From positions 32,409,563-32,473,562 of the forward strand of contig ML679962.1 of NCBI GenBank assembly GCA_007922225.1: a stretch of DNA of 64,000 bases, written 5' to 3'. The notes under the pieces were generated by a model. It was given only the letters and a program-made list of their open reading frames with translations. It was not told the origin of the DNA and did not search any database. The number at the start of each line of letters is the position of its first letter. Position 1 is the first letter of the stretch. The position numbers and the translations under genes are program-made. Shown here piece after piece: positions 1 through 9,860 of this stretch. The DNA is from Emydura subglobosa (taxonomy: Eukaryota; Chordata; Testudines; Chelidae).

Positions 1-85
1 TCACAGATGGGGAAACTAAGTCATGGGGAGGTGAAGTGACTTGTCTGAAGTTCACCCAGCTCAGGTAATATCCTGGTCCCACTGA
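1..85 (-). mobile_element. tRNA-derived SINE / MIR-like 3' portion (partial)
   Basis: The plus strand reads as the reverse complement of the conserved SINE segment that runs 'cttgggcaagtca...cctcagtttccccatctgt': here 'gatggggaaactaag' is followed by 'gtgaagtgacttgtctgaag'. The same segment occurs in sense at 14.7 kb and antisense at 46.1 kb. It is cut by the window edge, so the other end cannot be seen. Family recognition is from memory of amniote and turtle SINEs. Confidence 0.55.
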
Positions 86-599
86 AGTCAATGGCAAGGT
101 TCAGTGGGCCAGACTTAGATTCCTGGTATGTTGCCCAGGACTTGGAGTTACCGAGTGTATAACTGGTAATGAAAAACTTCTGAAATCTTAGTAGTGCAGT
201 AAGACGGTCAGACTTCAGCTCTGGTGTAAGTCGAAGTAACTCCACTCAAATTAGTGCGGTTGATTTGGACTGGTAGGTTTCATTTGTTGGGTCTTTATGG
301 TGTTCTCAAAAGAGTATTTAAAGAGAACTCTAAAATACAGGCAGTTCTGAAAGCATTTTCATGAAAGTTTTGCAATCGCATTGGATCTGCAACTCTCGGA
401 TAGCCTTGCCATGCCTATGGCTCTATGCTAAAGCCATAATTGCACTTTTTCTATATCACTTATAAGAGATGCCTATTGATCAATGTGAGGATAATTTCAT
501 TGTAAACATTCGCCAAACCAATGTTAACCAGCACAAACAAAAACAGATGTTATAGTGGGGCTGGGGTGGTGCGAGGGGAATAAAACAAAAATCCTCAAA

Positions 600-1025
600 T
601 CTTAGACTCCATTCATATGGTAACTGCAGAAGCACCATGGATGATTGTGGGTCCCAGACTAGGATCTGAGACAAGGCTGATTGAGATCCCTGGGTTAGGT
701 TTACAATTGGGGTCATTTGAGCCCTGGGTGAGGGTCAGATGGGAGTCTCAAGGTTGGTATAAGGTGGTTCCCAAGCTGCTATTATGGTTGGGGCATGTTT
801 TGGGGCCTGGCTTCAGGTTAGGATGGTGGTCTGTTAGGGTTATGTCTGGTCAGGGATCCTGAGCTAAGGTTCAGGGTCTGGCTGGGGCCTGGGCTAGAGT
901 TATGGTTGGGGCTGGAGTGGGTCTTCAGGTGGGAGCTGTTTCAGGACCCTGTACTAGGGTTAGTTTTGGTATATTTGGATTCCCCAGACTAGGATTAATA
1001 TTGAGGTAGTTTGGAGGCCCTGAGG
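600..1025. repeat. G-rich degenerate tandem region
   Basis: The plus strand is strongly G- and T-rich and repeats variants of 'ccctgggttagggtt', 'ggttggggctgg' and 'cccagactaggat'. The last phrase occurs near 654 and again near 983. TTAGGG-like hexamers occur singly, not in arrays. The unit length is too decayed to fix by eye. It is probably an old minisatellite. The open frame across it (617-862) follows from the skewed composition and is not a gene. Confidence 0.4.
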
Positions 1026-1029
1026 TTTT

Positions 1030-1248
1030 ATGGATCCCCAGGCCTGAAGGGACCATTATGATAATTTAGTCTGACCGCCTGTATGACACAGGCCTTAGAC
1101 CTTCCCCAAAACAATGCCTACAGAAGATCTGTTAGAAAAAACATCCACTCTTGATTTTTAAAAATGGTCAGTGATGGGGAATCCACCATGCTCCTACATA
1201 AATTGTTCCAATGGTTAATTACTCCCACCATTTAAAAATTCACACCTT
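1030..1248 (-). mobile_element. CR1 LINE 3' fragment (antisense)
   Basis: 'gaagggaccattatgat', 'tagtctgaccgcctgtat' and 'ggggaatccaccatg' match, in the same order, the antisense 3' region of the CR1 copies at 13.3 kb and 51.4 kb. Only the 3' untranslated end is present; the reverse transcriptase part is missing, as is usual for 5'-truncated CR1. The insertion is old, with many substitutions. Confidence 0.75.
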
Positions 1249-1734
1249 TTTTGCTGGTCTGGTTTGGTTTGGTTTAGGATTGCCCACCCTTGGGGGGGGC
1301 CCAGACTATGAATGTCACTAAAGTTTGGCTAGGTGAGTTAGATTCACAATCTGTTTTTTAGAGATTTGGGTGACCAAACTCAGATGACTTCTAACTCCCG
1401 TGGTATCAAACATGGAGTTGTTTTCCCTCCATTACACATTTGCACATCTTGCACTGAAGTCATTGGGAGCTGTCAGTTTATGTATTGGAGGCAGCTCTTG
1501 TCACTAGAAATGTTTTGCTTTGTATATCTACTTTGTCACAACACTTGGGTGAGTGGTAAAGTAATAACAGTCATGCAGCATTAGGTCTATTCAGTGAGCG
1601 TAGGCAATGTAGTGAAATGTGTTTATTCTAGATTCATTGTTTAAAAAGGTTCAATCAGTTCAATTGTTAAATCAGTTCACAGCTGTCTGTTGGCTTGCCA
1701 TTCATAAAACTGGTGGACGAAAGGCCTGAAATTG

Positions 1735-1835
1735 CAGGCGTTGTTATCCATTACCCAGGGATGATTTAGGGTCCATCACCAATCCAACTGAAGTTAATGG
1801 GAATTTTGATGTGGACTTCAGTGGGAGTACGATGT
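1735..1835. repeat. Short palindromic 'aagtcaatggga' repeat copy
   Basis: It contains 'ccaactgaagttaatggga' followed by 'gacttcagtggga', a pattern shared by many short loci in this window (near 75, 20640, 21910, 22550, 41550, 43800, 44350, 47880, 50370, 55780 and 56950). It is probably a decayed MITE family built around an inverted 'tcccattgacttcaatggga' core. Confidence 0.4.
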
Positions 1836-3245
1836 GGAAACCTGCAGAATTTATACTGTTTCTTAATGCACGTTCCCTTTCATCTCTCTCAATGCAATTA
1901 CATTGACCCAGACATTAGCTGGAATGCTTTCTGTTTTATTAAGGACTTGCTGACCTCAGCGAAGAATTCAGACTATTTTGACTTAAAAAATGTCACTTTA
2001 TATAACCTGTAATGTCTTCCCCATTCCTTATTCTTTTATGAATTGACTTGATGATTAGAGAAATCAGTATCATTGGCCTCCTGCTTTTTGATGGTCATTT
2101 GTTAATGCTATGTGTTCAGAGTGAAGACAGCACTATCATGAATTTAGGATTCAAAACCAGAGCGCACAAACAATACCTTACAGTGATCTCTCTTATGGTA
2201 AGAACTACCATCAATCCCAAACAACATTAAAGTATGGCTATTAATGTAATTAGTGAGTGGCTATAACCTCCTTAAACTCATGAGTTTATTTTACTGAGAC
2301 ATACAGACATTATTATAACTGTAATAATAATAATGCCCAAAACATAGTCCAAATGCACCTCTTCATTCTGGCATGTTAATCACTCGTATTATTGCTGTTA
2401 CTCTTACAGGGCTTATGGAGTGACCCTGTAATAACACTGGGGAATTGCATAACAGCTAATACATACTTTTTTCAAGTGCTCTTGTGGTTTAAAGTAGATT
2501 TTGTTTAAGGATATAACTTCAAATTGTTCTTCAGATTTAAGCACTAAACAGAAGGTTTTGATTTAGTTTGCTGTTCTGTGTTTCAGAACATTGATTTAAG
2601 GCTTTTATCATGCTTCATTAAGTTGAGTAATGACTTATCAGTATCTGTATGACGCTTGAGTGCTTGTCTTGATAATAGAATTTGTTTCATTTCTGAAGCC
2701 TCAATTTTAAGCATTAAATAATACATCATTGACATGTAATCCTCAGAGGCCAGTGCAAATGATTTCTGAACTCAAGTATTAACTTTACTTCTGATCTAAA
2801 GCATAAGATTATATGTAACATTAAAATGGCCTTTTGGCGTAGGAAAGCCCTAAGTGAGCAAGAGGGAGCGGTTAATGTTCATCCGTGTCTGAGCCTCATC
2901 TAAGGATACTTGAGGTAGTTAATTCTGTGGTCTAAAATGTTCTGTCAGTCACTTCAAAGTGTTGAACCTGGCAAAAATTATTATGCAGAGAACTGATGCA
3001 CTGAACTTAAAAAGGGTCCTAGGTGCCCCTGAGAGAAATTGCGTAGCACTTCATGCAAGTGATCCAGTTAATGTCTTGGCTGTGAGCAATGCTCTCTGTG
3101 CTCGAGTTATCTACTGCCACACGTCACTCTAGTAGCTGAATGCCTTCCATGTAAAATCAATAACAGCAGGGTGAGCACCTTTAAAACCTTGACATCTATT
3201 GAACGGCAGGATTAAATTGCACCATCAAATAAGGAGTGTTCATTA
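1836..3245. other. Unique-looking AT-rich DNA, no feature recognised
   Basis: Short open frames of up to 71 codons lack recognisable domains. I saw no LTR, SINE or LINE signature. The stretch at 2500-2830 is homogeneous AT-rich sequence that could contain non-coding conserved elements; this is untested. Confidence 0.4.
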
Positions 3246-3505
3246 ATAGAGCTGGTCAGAAAAACATTGGACAAAACAGTGTTTTTTTTGTCAGAATGTG
3301 TCCATTTGCTGAAATGGAAACATTGCACCGGACTGTGTCAGTTTTGAAAAAATTCTATCCGGAATCACATATGTTTCTGACAGCAACCTGGATTCCCATC
3401 ATCTTGGCTTCTCAACAGCCCATTAGAAGTCCTGAGGCTCAGGGTTTCTCAGTTGCCTGGGTTCCTAAGACTTTCAGGTTCATGGCTCCTCAGTGGCCCT
3501 GACGT
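3246..3505 (+). mobile_element. Non-autonomous DNA element with 'gagctggtcagaaaa' end (partial)
   Basis: It begins 'agagctggtcagaaaaac' and continues with AT-rich 'ttttttttgtcagaatgtg...gctgaaatggaaac', the layout of a turtle repeat whose terminal inverted repeats read approximately 'agagctggtcgaaaattttt'. Related copies lie at 31.6 and 60.4 kb. The right inverted end is not visible, so the copy looks truncated. The 88-codon frame 3236-3502 lies within it and is not considered coding. Confidence 0.45.
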
Positions 3506-5055
3506 CCAGTGGCCCCAGCTCTGGTGCAGTGTACCAGTGAGACTGCTCTGGATGTTGGTAGCATAATTCTGAAGACCTGAGGAATAGTTTCCTTGCCTTT
3601 TTAATGCCCACTGTCATCTTTGATAGCTTTGCCCTTATGCAGCAAATTACAAAAGATGAGACTAAGGCCCTGTGGACCTGGGTGGGACCCTCTCATAAGT
3701 CTCTTCTCACAGAGGTGGTGGCTTTGAAAATACCTGTTAGCAATGGAGATGGATTAGTAGGATACTTCAGGAGACTTGCATGTGTACCAAAGTATTTTCA
3801 GATCTCTCTTCATGCCCTAGAAATTTGTTGCACAAAACATATGCTTCATGTTGTTGTTTACTGGCGGCTGTTTGTTGAAATGGACTAAAAATCTATGTCC
3901 CAGTAGTGTGCCTGAATGGAAGGCCTGGCACTTTAGCCTGAATCAACTCCAAAGTTTTAATATTTACAAAAACTAGGATGAAAAGAAACCATGCATTGTT
4001 CAGGCTTCTGAGATTGAGAGTTCGATTGTATCACCAGCAGCCAGTGAATAGCAATACTTTACTGACTAATAAAATGTCCCCATTAAACTCTCTATTAACT
4101 GGAATCTTTTGTAGTCACTCTAATGGGCCAAATTAAACTTCTTCTCCTTAAAGCATTGTATTAACCTTTGTGTCCCTAATAACAGGGATTCATCCAATCA
4201 AGTAGTCTGAACTCCATTCATATTTGTGAACATCACTTCTTATGTTCATGCTGTACACTGATATAAATGTATGGATGCTCTTTAAAGTGTATATAATCTG
4301 CTCTTTTATTTACTGTGCCAAACTGAGCATGACAGAATGTTTGTCATTTGGAATGGAAAAAGGAATATGATTTAGATGTTCTATCCATTAATAAATTGAG
4401 TGTGATGTGACCATCTTGAACTGAAGCAATCTAGAGGTACCCCCACTAATATCAATATTTTTTCTTAAAATTATTCTTAAAGCTCCCCGTACAACATTAA
4501 ACATACAAGTTGAAAAAAATTGGATAATACTCTGTTCTAACTGACCATCCCACACTTACAAATACATAACAGCAACTCAGTCTTTAACACTTTTCACTAA
4601 TGAAGTGTATGGTATTTAACAGCATGGAGGACATCCAAAGAGTAAATCAGCATAGACAGGGAGAATGGAGACTTGTTTATGTCCTAAGTGATGACTGACC
4701 GTCTGGGAAGGATTCGGATTCAGACTCAATTCATTACATTTAACGTAACTTACTTATGTGAATTGGACCAGTTGCTACAGTGATCATTTTGAAGCTGAAG
4801 TACAGACCTCATTCTGAGCCAGTTAATAAATACAGTAAATAAACAAACCATTATCCCAACCTCCATACAGCTTCACAGACTTTTTTCCTTGAGTTCCTAC
4901 GTCACAGGTGATTTTTAACACCAAGTGTTAGAAATATGAGCATTTTGAATTGAATTCATTATGAAATGGGAAATAAATGGAGAAAACAATGTATTGCTAT
5001 ATCTTTAACTTCAAATGTAACCCTAAATGTACTCAAATAAAAAACTAGTATGTTT
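3506..5055. other. Unique-looking DNA, no feature recognised
   Basis: There are short random frames only. AT-rich stretches at 4040-4560 and 4740-5050 have no repeat signature I can name. Confidence 0.35.
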
Positions 5056-5059
5056 TTAC

Positions 5060-6667
5060 TGCTCTCCTGCATCGTGAGTAGCCATTTTGTTACCTGTCAG
5101 CTCTGTGTTCTTGGGGAACCAGGGTGCAAAACCCCTACTGTCTGACTTACCTGAACCCCCCCAGCCTCTGCTTGAACCAGAACCGATCCGAGAGGGATTT
5201 ACCAAAATCAATGAAAAGGCAGTGGTGGAGACACCTAAACCCCTCCCAACAAGGGTTACAGGATTAGCCTCATCCACATCAGATGTAAGAAGGAGGCATC
5301 TCGATTAGCACTCTGAATGGAAAACAGAGAGCCTCTTTCTCATCAAAGATGGAACAAGGAAACATCTCTATTAGCATACCAAATGAAGAACCCAGCTCTG
5401 AGGCAGGAACCGCATGGAACTCTGGGACCAGGGAAGCATGGCATGATGGGAGATTGCTGCTCCAGATGTTAATGAGCTCACACCTGCGCACACCCACTTT
5501 AGCAGTTATCAGACCAATTCTAGCCATAGATCCTTTATTGGTATATCTGCCTGATTGCATTATGAGCTCCCTGGAAGGAACACTGCCCCTAGCCAGGAAT
5601 GATCAGTTCCTATTGTCCAGCCTAAACAAAACAACTCTGGTATGCTCCCTTGAGTCATCGTTTACTCATAAACAAATCTAGTGTTCTCCCTTGAACCATT
5701 GTTTCTTTCCTACAAAAACCCCTACCCAAGTGCAAAACTCTGTTCTGATGCCTGGATCCAAAAGCTGCTTCAGTTTCACTGGGACTTCACCTTTTCCTGA
5801 CTTATCGTGTTGGGGACTCTGCTTGTCTGAAGCACTCCGGACCCTCAGCTGAACAGCCTGTCTCCTGGGAACCTTTGACCAGTTCAAGCTGCACTTAGTG
5901 GTCAGACCCCAACACTCCCTCTCTCTCCTCTGATTACGCCTACTTTTTCCCCTTAGACCTAATTTGATCTTTCTCTTAGTCCAGGTATTACTTTCTAAAC
6001 CTGACTTTGTAATCAAACTTGTACTAAATTTCCCCAGTACCCCAGTTGAAATCCTGTGATTCTCTCCTTGTATGGCTATTACTTTAAGTACTGTACTTTT
6101 TTATATAACTGGCAATGAAATAACTTTTATAATTAAGCTGGTGTCCAGACTCTCTCCAAACTTCGTTTACTCTTGTGTGTTCTTGGCTTCCCTCTTTTTC
6201 TCTGCAGCAACACTTCTCTTACCTAAGCTAAAGATCCCTGTAGCACCCAAAAATCCTGTGGGGTTTGCTCATTCGGTGGGTTATTACTAGACCAATTGTA
6301 GCGTGAGAGTGTGGATAGCGATGGGCTAAAACTGAGCCATATAAGGGTGGCAGCTTGGCAGTGCTGCTCTGCCCGGCCGGTGGAGTTCAGGAGCACATAA
6401 GAGTGGCAGCTGGAAAGGGCTGCTCAACCGAGGCTGATGAGGTCCGGGACATACGTTGCGTCAGCTGAGAGTGCTGATAAACCCGGTTGGCTCAGACCCA
6501 CTCTGTTAATCTGTGGGTGTGTATATGTGGGTATTTATTTGAGTCTGGGGCTGGAGGAACCCACCCCTGGGAAAGTTAGGTCCTGCAGGGTAGCTCCATT
6601 GGGAGGGAACTCCAAGTAAAGCTCCATGTACAAACACAAGCAGTACATTAATAGAATTACAATGGGC
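5060..6667 (+). mobile_element. Long solo-LTR-like element (endogenous retrovirus type)
   Basis: A ~1.6-kb block has composition unlike its flanks and no coding frame over 112 codons. Its layout suits an LTR: a promoter-like part to ~6000; a possible polyadenylation region near 6110 ('ggcaatgaaataac'); then 'ggtgtccagactctctcc' and a GC-rich tail. The tail carries three imperfect tandem units beginning near 6340, 6397 and 6451 ('ataagggtggcagct', 'ataagagtggcagct' and a decayed third), period ~55 bp. I recall similar LTRs in turtle genomes, but the exact ends and target duplication could not be fixed. No gag, pol or env is adjacent, so it appears to be a solo LTR. A Gypsy-type LTR is the alternative. 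Confidence 0.5.
6339..6480 (+). repeat. Three ~55-bp tandem units in the LTR-like tail
   Basis: 'ataagggtggcagct' starts at 6340 and 'ataagagtggcagct' at 6397, exactly 57 bases apart. A weaker third copy ('catacgttgcgtcagct') starts near 6450. Each is followed by a variant of 'gcagtgctgct' or 'aaagggctgct'. Confidence 0.6.
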
Positions 6668-6739
6668 CCCCCCCGCCCCAGGAAAGTAAATGAGTGTACC
6701 CCAAGGTGATGTGCAAATTGTCACCAGATTTGCCCCATG

Positions 6740-6845
6740 TAAATGTAAAACAGTGAATGAAAAATGGCAGTGTTTTACACCCAGTTTGCACTACGGTAAA
6801 TGATGGCCTGAGATGCAGGGCAATGAGAATCAGGGCCTTAGAATT
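6740..6845. repeat. Small inverted repeat / decayed MITE
   Basis: 'TGTAAAACA' and its exact complement 'TGTTTTACA' flank an 18-base loop (about 6745-6778). They are followed by 'gaatcagggcct', which resembles the ends of other palindromic repeats in this window. Confidence 0.3.
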
Positions 6846-7960
6846 TTAAGTGAAGGATGGGGCTTTTTTGGAAAAGCCAAAACTTGCAATATCATGTGTT
6901 TCAAGGATTCACTGAGAGGTCAAAAAATATATAAGTCCAGTTTTTATTAACATTACCAGCGGTCCTTAAATTACATTGTTTGTAGTAAATAAAATCAGTT
7001 GTCTGATACCTTTTCAAATGGTATTCATTTCTCTTTTGTTAAAGCACTCTTCTAAATTGTCTGCTAACCCACATTTACAAATAAAATAGGAATGAAAATT
7101 TAAATTAGTGAAATATAGACCACAGAATTTTATATTATGAATTAAAAGAATGTGTAAGCCCTAGGACTAAGAGGAATAAAATGTCTCTGGCTTCCTCTAT
7201 ATGTGAAAAGGAGGATATGTTCATACAAGGTTGACTTACATATTCAGTTTTCTGGCTCCCTTCATGGATGTAAAGGGAACATTGAGGGTGTGTCCCTATC
7301 TGTTACTAGTTTTAACTTTCATTTTCAGTTCCAGTGGAATAAGTGTTTACAGTTGACCAATTTGGAATTTTTTATATTCTATTCTTAAGAATTATGTTAA
7401 ATTCTTTAAGGTGCTTCAGAAAAGTAGAACAATATCTGTGTCTCAATTTATGAATGTCGTGCCCTGGGACAAATTGGTGCTCCTGTTCTGGAAGTTAGTG
7501 GGCTCAGACTAGTTAGAAAAGCTCAAGATGGACATAGAAAAAGTGGGAATTCTTTTTGCAGGTGTTTTGCTCTGGTGGGAAAAGCAATGTGTTTGGCACA
7601 ATGCCCCTAACTTGTAAATATTGGCTTCCCTTCAGAGTATATTTAGCTTGCACTGTGTTAACCTTCCTGTATGTGGTGCGCAATTTATTTGTTGTATTCT
7701 ATTATTTTTATACTTTATGTAACCATTAAGGATCCTGAATATGCCTCAAAGTAGCCCTCAAATTCAGCAACTGTATTACTGCCATTTTATGATTTAATTC
7801 TTAATGCCCTGTTGTCGGAGGGAGTCACTAAAAATGGCAAGGCCTTGGGTCCATTTCACGTTGCCCTACAGTGCATTAAATAGTTTATGCTCTGATTTAC
7901 TTTATCCTAATATAGTACATGGGGGACGGTGTGACTCAGGTTAATATTCTTCACTGTAGC
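6846..7960. other. Unique-looking AT-rich DNA, no feature recognised
   Basis: Frames of 60-70 codons only, without recognisable domains. Confidence 0.35.
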
Positions 7961-7961
7961 T

Positions 7962-8560
7962 CAATACTACTGCTTTATATCAGGGATTCTGGACCTCCCT
8001 GTTCAAGTGGAAGAGTGAGCAGCCAATTTTTAATAGGTATTTTTCTAGTCCAAATGAGTTTATTTAGTATAGAATTTGCTTGTGTGACGGACTGGTTGAG
8101 TGTGAAAAATGGCATGCTCTGCATGCCATAAAGCAGTTTTGGGAGAACGACCATTTTCACAATGTCCACTTTGCCAATTAGTTGATTGGCAGTTTATTCC
8201 TCTTGGCCACTTTTTTTTTTTTTTTTTTTCAACGCTTGGCAGCTTGTACTGGGTTGGCAAGTTTCTACCTCATTCTTCCCCATAAATATTGACACCCAGG
8301 TTTTGTATCCTTTTTCAGGTCCATTTAAAGGAAAGCTGTTCCTGTTCAATCACCGTAGCTGATTTTACCTAGTTTATGGGCAAGTCTGACAATTTTTCAT
8401 ATGTGATCAAGTATCTGCGTTCGTGTCACACCAGTATCATTGTGGTATAGGCCTATGCTATTGCTACAGAAAATGATTGTGTTGGTTTTCTCATTGACGT
8501 ATATGCCATGCTCTGGAAGTTGTTCTCTGATTACAATTGCAAGACGTCCAGTGAGGAGGG
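7962..8560 (-). pseudogene. L1-like LINE ORF2 (reverse transcriptase) fragment
   Basis: On the minus strand, 8169-7975 reads through 'DIVKMVVLPKLLYGMQ' and 'NKLIWTRKIPIK', ending '...LPLEQGG'. This matches the L1 and Tx1-type ORF2 segment just after the RT catalytic core ('LIGR-NIVKM-LPK-LY' and 'FIW--K-P-I---L-LP---GGL'). In-phase codons extend it upstream to 'LIGKVDIVKM'. Further upstream, 'LGVNI' (~8310) and 'IVIREQLPEHGI' (~8530) fit the usual 'YLGI' and 'AIR----I-GI' positions, in broken frames. A run of 19 T (minus-strand A) at 8211-8229 interrupts the reading. The YADD motif is not recognisable and stops are frequent, so it is dead. The turtle genome is CR1-dominated, so an L1-clade relic is a minority element. 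Confidence 0.7.
8211..8229. repeat. Poly-T (19) homopolymer
   Basis: It is an uninterrupted run of 19 T inside the L1-like fragment. On the minus strand it is an A-run within former coding sequence, so it is a later expansion or insertion and not the LINE tail. Confidence 0.85.
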
Positions 8561-9110
8561 GTTTTCTTCAAATTCCTCCTCCTGGCTTCCTACGTGTCCC
8601 TTTGATCCAGACTTAATTTAGGCTCAATTATAAAAATTAATTTAGGACTTATGTTCGTCATATTGCTACTTAGAAATAACTTGTTACACAGTAAGATCAA
8701 AATGTTAGTGTCAAATTTTTTAGCCCACCTTGAGACTCTCTGGGTTAGATGCATAAAGGAATTTGGGTTTGTAAACCCTAGAAGTAAGTCTCTATTTTAG
8801 ACAGCACTGTGACTCCCTCAAAACCCTTGCTTGACTGCTGTCTAACCCTGTATAGAGGCCTGAACTCACTTACCATACGTTTTGCTCTAAAAGTTTTCTA
8901 AGTTTCTGCTTCCGGGCATGCATACTGCTGCCTCGATCTAGGCACTGGACACCAATCTCACACTTAAAACCCAGTGCAATCCTCAATCCAGGGAGGACAG
9001 GTGCCCCTATTTTCTCTGCCTATTTTCCCCACCAGTTCTAACCTGGTAGGTTCTGAGCATCCCTAACTCGACACAAAATGGCAGGGGCTGGGCAGGAAAG
9101 GCACTCTCCA
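8561..9110. other. No feature recognised
   Basis: No coding frame or repeat signature was identified between the L1-like fragment and the SINE-like palindrome. Confidence 0.3.
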
Positions 9111-9111
9111 G

Positions 9112-9250
9112 CATAGCCTTTAGCCCACTGATAAGGGTGGTACTCTAGAATGTGGGAGACCAGGTTCAATTCCCTCCTACACCTGATAAGGTATTGGAAC
9201 AACCCTCCCCAACCCCCATGTGAGTGCCCTAATCACTGGATTAGACAGAA
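9112..9250. mobile_element. tRNA-SINE-like palindrome (two inverted heads)
   Basis: The left half reads like a SINE head: 'ccactgataagggtgg...gggagaccaggttcaattccc', with a B-box match 'ggttcaattcc' at 9163-9173. The right half, reverse complemented, reads 'ccagtgattagggcactcac', another copy of the same head. The two heads face each other, so the locus is a ~130-bp imperfect hairpin. I recall such two-headed repeats from turtle sequence. Confidence 0.5.
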
Positions 9251-9860
9251 ATACTTGTTCTCTGCCCATTTAATATTTAATTGAAGTGGAATGGCTGCAA
9301 CAGGACAGATGGAGAAGTTCCCTGTAATGTGGCATGTACCTTTCATGCCTTTTGATGCCCAGAAACCTCTCAGACTCTCCAGTGAGTGGCACTTGCATGT
9401 TCTTTATTTGCATCCCTACCATCAACTCCAGTACAATCTTGTGTATCTAAGTATTTACAGTGATTTCTTGCTTTTTCCCACATGGCCAGAGAGGATCCCG
9501 AGATCTCCCTTCCTTGGGAGCTCCAAGCATATTGGGCTTAGCTAACCCAATCCTCTCCTGCTTTCTTCCTCCATCTTCTTTTGTAGCCTGCAGCTGATGG
9601 CTAATTAGTTAATCAGTCCCAGTCTGATCAGCTAATTAGTCACACATGCCCCCCCCCCCCCCTAGTCAGCTTTCTCCAGGGGAACAAATGGGTGCCGTAG
9701 TGATCAGAGGGCGGGCTTACTTGTTATATTCCAGCACTCTATCACAGACTCGCACCAAAATATCCCATTGCCCATTACAAGAATCAGGTCTCCGGGCCCT
9801 GCGGCCCACTAAAAGGCAGACCACCATGGTACAATCACTAATCAATAGTTCTTAATGATA
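9251..9860. other. Unassigned; C-run and local inverted repeat
   Basis: A run of 14 C lies at 9649-9662. Around 9600-9640 'ctaattag' occurs twice in a locally symmetric stretch. The segment may be part of a decayed LTR, but nothing diagnostic is visible. The frames at 9291-9545 and 9646-9855 are low-complexity or random. Confidence 0.3.

Noticed and set aside
690..970. Interstitial telomeric repeat
   Set aside because: TTAGGG-like hexamers are single and scattered, not in tandem.
5087..5681. Overlapping frames near 5.1-5.7 kb as retroviral genes
   Set aside because: No gag, pol or env motif; the region fits LTR sequence better.
6072..6290. Hydrophobic 72-codon frame suggesting a membrane protein
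   Set aside because: Lies in the LTR-like block; hydrophobicity comes from T-rich sequence.
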